Part shown: positions 13,216 to 16,354 of the stretch, piece by piece
How positions within the stretch are numbered: position 1 is the first letter of the stretch
Layout of the letters: each line of letters opens with the position of its first letter
DNA from: Bifidobacteriaceae bacterium
GTDB lineage: Bacteria; Actinomycetota; Actinomycetes; Actinomycetales; WQXJ01
NCBI GenBank assembly: GCA_031265345.1
Contig: JAISCU010000342.1
Location: forward strand, 1-16,354
Direction: 5' to 3'
DNA: 16,354 bases
The notes under the pieces: generated by a model
Database searches by the model: none
Seen by the model: the letters and a program-made list of their open reading frames with translations, nothing else
Told to the model about the DNA's origin: nothing
Program-made: the position numbers and the translations under genes

Positions 13216-14354
13216 CCGCTCTCTCCCAGGGTGCGCCGCGGCAGCCACACGGAGAAGGTTGAACCCCGGCCGACCTCGGATTGGACTGTCACTCTACCGC
13301 CATGCCCCCAGACGGTGTTGCGCACTATCGCGAGCCCCAGCCCGGTGCCGCCGGTGCGCCGCGATCGCGCCCGGTCGGTCCGGTAGAAACGTTCGAAGAC
13401 CCGCTCTTGATCGGTCGTCTCGATCCCGATCCCCTGATCCGCCACCGCCATCACGACCTCGCCGTCTTGTGTCCTGCCCGTCACGCGGACTTCGCTGCCA
13501 GGCGGCGAATAGGCGATGGCGTTGGCCACCAGGTTGTCGAGGGCGGTCACCAGGGCGTCTTTGTCCCCGAAGACCGTCAGCGTCGGGTCGGCCTGGATGG
13601 CGACCTCGATTCCAGCCTCCTCACCAGTTGTACGATGCCGTGCGGCGGCATCCCGCAGCACGTCGAGCACATTCACCTCGTCAAAGCGGCTCGAGTCCTG
13701 GTCCTGGGCCTTGGCGAGCGCCATCATGTCCTCGGTCAGGCGGGCCAGGCGGTGCGACTCCTGGGTCAGCCGGCGCGAGAAGTGGCGCACCGTCTCCGGG
13801 TCCTCCGCCCCCGCGTCCAGCGCCGATCCGATCAACTCGACGGCTGTCACCGGCGTGCGCAATTCGTGGCCGATGTTGGCGATGAAATCATGCCTGATCT
13901 GGCGCGCCCGCATGGTCTCCGTGAGGTCGGTGACGGTCAGCAGCATGTAGCTGTCGGCCAGCCGGGTGGCCCTGACCTCGGCGTCCGCGACCGGGCCGAG
14001 GTCGGTGAAGGAGAGCCGCCGGGCCTGCATCTCGTCTTCTTGCCAGGCGCTCTCGGCCAGTTCCTGCAGGCCGGGATGGACCAGCCGGGTGCCCTTGTAC
14101 ACGGGCAGGGTCTCGGCTTTGGCGCTGGTGTACACCACCTTGTGCGACCTGGTCAGGACCATGGAGTAGCCGCCGTAGGCTCCGGCCAGGTCGCGGGCCA
14201 GTTCCGGCAACGGCGCCTCTTTGCGCCTCTCCCACCGGTCGCCCTGCGACGTGCGATGGAACAACCACGCCCAGATCGGGTTGGTGACCAGGGCCAGGGT
14301 GGCCCCGAGGGCACCCCCGGCCACCCATTCCATGGCCATCGGCACACTATTCAC
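13212..14354 (-). CDS. senX3: Sensor histidine kinase (SenX3-like)
   Basis: 380 aa from the furthest GTG start. A single hydrophobic segment near residues 10-32 is followed by a short basic stretch, a PAS-like region (about 50-145), a dimerisation/phosphoacceptor H-box IGHELRTP with His163, an N-box with Asn274/Asn278, G1 DQGIG (306-310), an F-box region ERVFERFYRTD, and G2 GTGLGL (336-341). One membrane segment plus a PAS-like domain matches the SenX3 layout. The exact start is uncertain: GTG 14354, GTG 14342 and ATGs at 14339 and 14333 are in frame and none has a good ribosome site; a leaderless transcript behind a TAAAGT -10-like element is possible. It overlaps the regulator by 4 bases. 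It should autophosphorylate and pass phosphate to the adjacent regulator. Confidence 0.88.
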   Translation of the reverse strand: MNSVPMAMEWVAGGALGATLALVTNPIWAWLFHRTSQGDRWERRKEAPLPELARDLAGAYGGYSMVLTRSHKVVYTSAKAETLPVYKGTRLVHPGLQELAESAWQEDEMQARRLSFTDLGPVADAEVRATRLADSYMLLTVTDLTETMRARQIRHDFIANIGHELRTPVTAVELIGSALDAGAEDPETVRHFSRRLTQESHRLARLTEDMMALAKAQDQDSSRFDEVNVLDVLRDAAARHRTTGEEAGIEVAIQADPTLTVFGDKDALVTALDNLVANAIAYSPPGSEVRVTGRTQDGEVVMAVADQGIGIETTDQERVFERFYRTDRARSRRTGGTGLGLAIVRNTVWGHGGRVTVQSEVGRGSTFSVWLPRRTLGESG

Positions 14355-14561
14355 TTTACTGTCGCATCAGGGCGTCCCGGAACGCCGCGCTTCTGCGGCG
14401 GGGTTGGGCGGTTCTGCGGGTTCTGCGAGTTCCGCGACGGACGAGGCCGCCCGGAACGCGGGTCGGAGGAACACGGGTCGGCGTCGGGGGAACACGGGTT
14501 GGCGTCAGACGCAAACCCGTGTTCCTGGTCGGCATTCAGGGGAGGCATCGCTCAGCCCCGG
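14355..14561. promoter_or_regulatory. pstB-senX3 intergenic region, probable kinase promoter
   Basis: On the minus strand TAAAGT (complement of 14353-14358) lies 7 bases before an in-frame GTG at 14345-14343 region, which resembles an actinobacterial -10 with a leaderless start. No -35 consensus is visible. No clear PHO-box-like direct repeat (GTTCACC pattern) was found by eye. The rest of the region is taken up by the hairpin and repeats at 14468-14525. Confidence 0.25.
14468..14525 (-). terminator. 18-bp motif repeated three times; strong hairpin behind pstB
   Basis: An 18-bp motif starting ggaacacgggt occurs directly at 14468-14485 and 14489-14506 (21-bp period, one difference) and inverted at 14508-14525. 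The second and third copies form a hairpin over 14489-14525 with a single mismatch and a very tight centre. It begins 37 bases past the pstB stop, a sensible place for partial termination or 3'-end protection between pst and senX3-regX3. There is no U-run. The first copy could pair with the third as an alternative fold. Confidence 0.55.
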
Positions 14562-15545
14562 TCAGCCGAACCGGCCGTCGATGTAATCCCGGGTCGCGGT
14601 CACCTTCGGGGCGGAGAAGATGTCGCCGGTCGGGCCCGATTCGATCAACCGGCCGGGTTGGCCGGCGCTAGCCAGCGAGAAGAACGCCGTGATGTCGGAG
14701 ATGCGGTTGGCCTGGGCCATGTTGTGCGTCACCACCACGACGGTGTAGTCGCGGGCCAGGTCCCGCATCAGTTCTTCGATCGCCAGGGTGGAGATCGGGT
14801 CGAGGGCCGAGCAAGGCTCGTCCATCAGCACCACGTCCGGCTGGACCGCTATCGCCCGCGCGATGCACAGGCGCTGCTGCTGGCCGCCGGACAGCGAGTC
14901 GCCGGACTTCCTCAACCGGTCCTTGACCTCGGTCCACAGATTGGCCCTGGTCAAGCACCGCTCCACCAGATCGTCGGCGGCACCGCCGCGCGGCCGCTGG
15001 CCCCTGATGATCAGCCCGGCCAGCACATTGTCCTTGATCGACATGGCCGGGAACGGGTTGGGCTTCTGGAACACCATGCCGATCTTCGACCGCACGGCGA
15101 CCGGGTCCACGCCCTTCGCGTACAGGTCCACGCCGTCCAGTTCGATGGTCCCTTCGGCGCGAGCGCCGGGGATGACCTCGTGCATCCGGTTGATCGCCCG
15201 CAGCAACGTCGACTTGCCGCACCCGGACGGCCCGATGAACGCCGTCACGGCCCGGCCCGGTATCTCCAACGAGACATCGGCCACGGCCAGATGCGTGCCG
15301 TAGTGGCAGGACACGTCCTTGATGGTCATCGAGCCAGGCGCGTCCGGCAATCCCAGAGGGGCGGGGCGGGCCTCCAGCATGGCCACGGCTTGCGCGGCGC
15401 CCAGGCCGGAAGGCTGGCGTCCAAACCCGCGTTCGGCGAGCCTGTGCTCGGCGACCCCGCGCTCGGGGGCACCGCGCTCCGGAGCGCCGGTGGTCGCGGC
15501 CCCGGCCGGGCTCGTGGTGGTCGGATTCGGCACTGTGGCAGTCAT
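14562..15545 (-). CDS. pstB: Phosphate ABC transporter ATP-binding protein with N-terminal extension
   Basis: Cytoplasmic ATPase of the PstSCAB importer. Walker [10 protein letters not shown] (105-113), the PstB hallmark [11 protein letters not shown] (160-170), [14 protein letters not shown] (218-231), [13 protein letters not shown] (241-253) and the switch His274 identify PstB rather than a generic ATPase. It is 327 aa against about 250-260 for the family. The excess is ~72 N-terminal residues rich in Ala/Pro/Gly/Glu/Arg with GAPERG-type repeats (about 20-40), before the conserved MTIKDVS start of the domain. The long form is supported by an AGGAGA site 6 bases before ATG 15545 and a 4-base overlap with the pstA stop; internal Mets 56 and 73 lack good sites. 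Confidence 0.93.
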   Translation of the reverse strand: MTATVPNPTTTSPAGAATTGAPERGAPERGVAEHRLAERGFGRQPSGLGAAQAVAMLEARPAPLGLPDAPGSMTIKDVSCHYGTHLAVADVSLEIPGRAVTAFIGPSGCGKSTLLRAINRMHEVIPGARAEGTIELDGVDLYAKGVDPVAVRSKIGMVFQKPNPFPAMSIKDNVLAGLIIRGQRPRGGAADDLVERCLTRANLWTEVKDRLRKSGDSLSGGQQQRLCIARAIAVQPDVVLMDEPCSALDPISTLAIEELMRDLARDYTVVVVTHNMAQANRISDITAFFSLASAGQPGRLIESGPTGDIFSAPKVTATRDYIDGRFG

Positions 15546-16354
15546 CGGTTTCTCCTAAATTTGGCTATCTGCGGGGGCAACGCGCGGGCGGCCAGTTGAA
15601 GCGCCACCACGACGGCCATCAGTACCAGGGCGCCGGCCCAGGCCCGTTGGTCGTAGGCGGCCGTGTCCAGGCCCTTGGAAGACCATTGCGTGTAGATGAA
15701 GACGGGCAGGGTGGCCATCCGGCCCTCCGCCAGGTTGTAGTTCATGGCGTCGGTGAATCCGGCCACCAGCAGCAGGGGCGCCGTCTCGCCGATTATCCGC
15801 GCCACGCCCAGCACCGCGCCGGACGTGAGGCCCGGCAGGGCTGTGGGCAGCACGATCTTCCTTATGACGCGCCACTTCGGCGAGCCGAGCGCCAGGCCGG
15901 CCTCACGCAGGTCGGACGGCACTAAGCGCAGCACCTCCTCCGAGGACCGGACCACCACCGGGATCATTATCATCGCGAGCGCGACGGCCCCGGCGAGCCC
16001 GGACCTGGTGCCCGGGCCCAGAAGCAGCGAGAACAGCGCATAGGCCGCCAACCCGGCGACGATCGACGGGATTGACACCATCACGTCCACTGCGCGTCGG
16101 GTAACCGAGGCCAGGCGCGAGCCGTCGCCGTACTCCGTCAGGTAGACGGCCGCGGCCAGTCCCAGCGGCACCGAGATCGCCGCGGTCGCCGCGGTGATCA
16201 GAAGCGTGCCGGTCAGCGCATGCAACAGCCCGCCGCCTTGGCCCACCACGCCCCGCATCGAGTTGGTGAACAGCTCGACGTCGATCCGCGCGAAACCGCG
16301 CCGCGCGGACTCCCAGACGACGGACACCAGCGGGACGGCGGTCAATACGACCGC
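15542..16354 (-). CDS. pstA: Phosphate ABC transporter permease PstA (5' end outside window)
   Basis: Membrane permease of the PstSCAB phosphate importer. The frame is open to the window edge, and the residues before the in-frame TTG at 16345 (AVV) continue a hydrophobic segment, so I treat this as a partial gene missing roughly the first 10-40 residues. Visible features, numbered from that TTG: transmembrane spans near 41-69, 87-108, 117-131, and 239-257; VYLTEYG (67-73); the family [13 protein letters not shown] block (87-99); and the EAA coupling loop near 134-163 with [16 protein letters not shown] and [20 protein letters not shown] (185-196) is typical of PstA. It overlaps pstB by 4 bases. 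pstC and pstS are presumably just upstream beyond the edge. Confidence 0.92.
   Translation of the reverse strand, partial: AVVLTAVPLVSVVWESARRGFARIDVELFTNSMRGVVGQGGGLLHALTGTLLITAATAAISVPLGLAAAVYLTEYGDGSRLASVTRRAVDVMVSIPSIVAGLAAYALFSLLLGPGTRSGLAGAVALAMIMIPVVVRSSEEVLRLVPSDLREAGLALGSPKWRVIRKIVLPTALPGLTSGAVLGVARIIGETAPLLLVAGFTDAMNYNLAEGRMATLPVFIYTQWSSKGLDTAAYDQRAWAGALVLMAVVVALQLAARALPPQIAKFRRNR

Noticed and set aside
13281..15599. Plus-strand open frame of 772 codons
   Set aside because: It runs antisense across the kinase, pstB and the intergenic region; long antisense frames are expected at this GC content, and the protein is Gly/His/Arg-rich without domains.

Overview
The window is very GC-rich and densely packed. 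Every convincing gene lies on the minus strand, so transcription runs from high to low coordinates. GTG/TTG starts, frequent 4-base stop/start overlaps, a SenX3/RegX3-type two-component pair beside phosphate-transport genes, and strong G/C third-position bias all point to a high-GC actinobacterium (Actinomycetota). The genus cannot be resolved from this sequence.

Layout from the right edge, in transcription order. (1) Phosphate module, 16354-12508: the 3' part of pstA, then pstB with an unusual ~72-residue N-terminal extension, a strong hairpin, a SenX3-like sensor kinase and a RegX3-like response regulator. PstA and PstB belong to the high-affinity phosphate importer; the kinase and regulator most likely adjust its expression to phosphate supply. 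(2) Sulfur/peptidase pair, 12284-9860: a MetY-type O-acetylhomoserine sulfhydrylase with a low-complexity insertion, followed one base later by a P1-family (DmpA/NylC-type) N-terminal-nucleophile hydrolase. (3) A ~1.06 kb stretch without an intact gene, 9859-8803. It holds a 24-codon remnant of a second class III aminotransferase 3' end, an inverted array of 62-bp/31-bp repeats, and a perfect 14-bp hairpin. (4) An eight-gene operon, 8802-160: alpha/beta hydrolase, membrane-anchored solute-binding protein, two Dpp/Opp-type permeases, two ABC ATPases, a carboxymuconolactone-decarboxylase/AhpD-fold protein and a class III aminotransferase. Gaps range from overlap to ~40 bp, so one transcript is likely. 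It reads as import of a peptide- or amine-like substrate followed by hydrolysis and transamination; the substrate is unknown.

Two themes stand out. First, roughly 190 bp at the 3' end of the working aminotransferase (about 50-240) recurs at about 80-85% identity by eye at 9689-9876, directly behind the P1 hydrolase. The second copy still encodes the last 24 residues and the stop of an aminotransferase, and the P1 gene now terminates inside it: a fossil of a paralogous gene lost by rearrangement. Second, several proteins (hydrolase, MetY, PstB, both permease/ATPase tails, CMD protein) carry repeat-rich low-complexity tails or insertions built from short DNA repeats, which suggests active short-repeat expansion in this genome.

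No CRISPR array, tRNA, rRNA, transposase, integrase or phage gene was seen. No clearly new multi-gene system is evident; the most unexplained element is the repeat array at 9373-9650.
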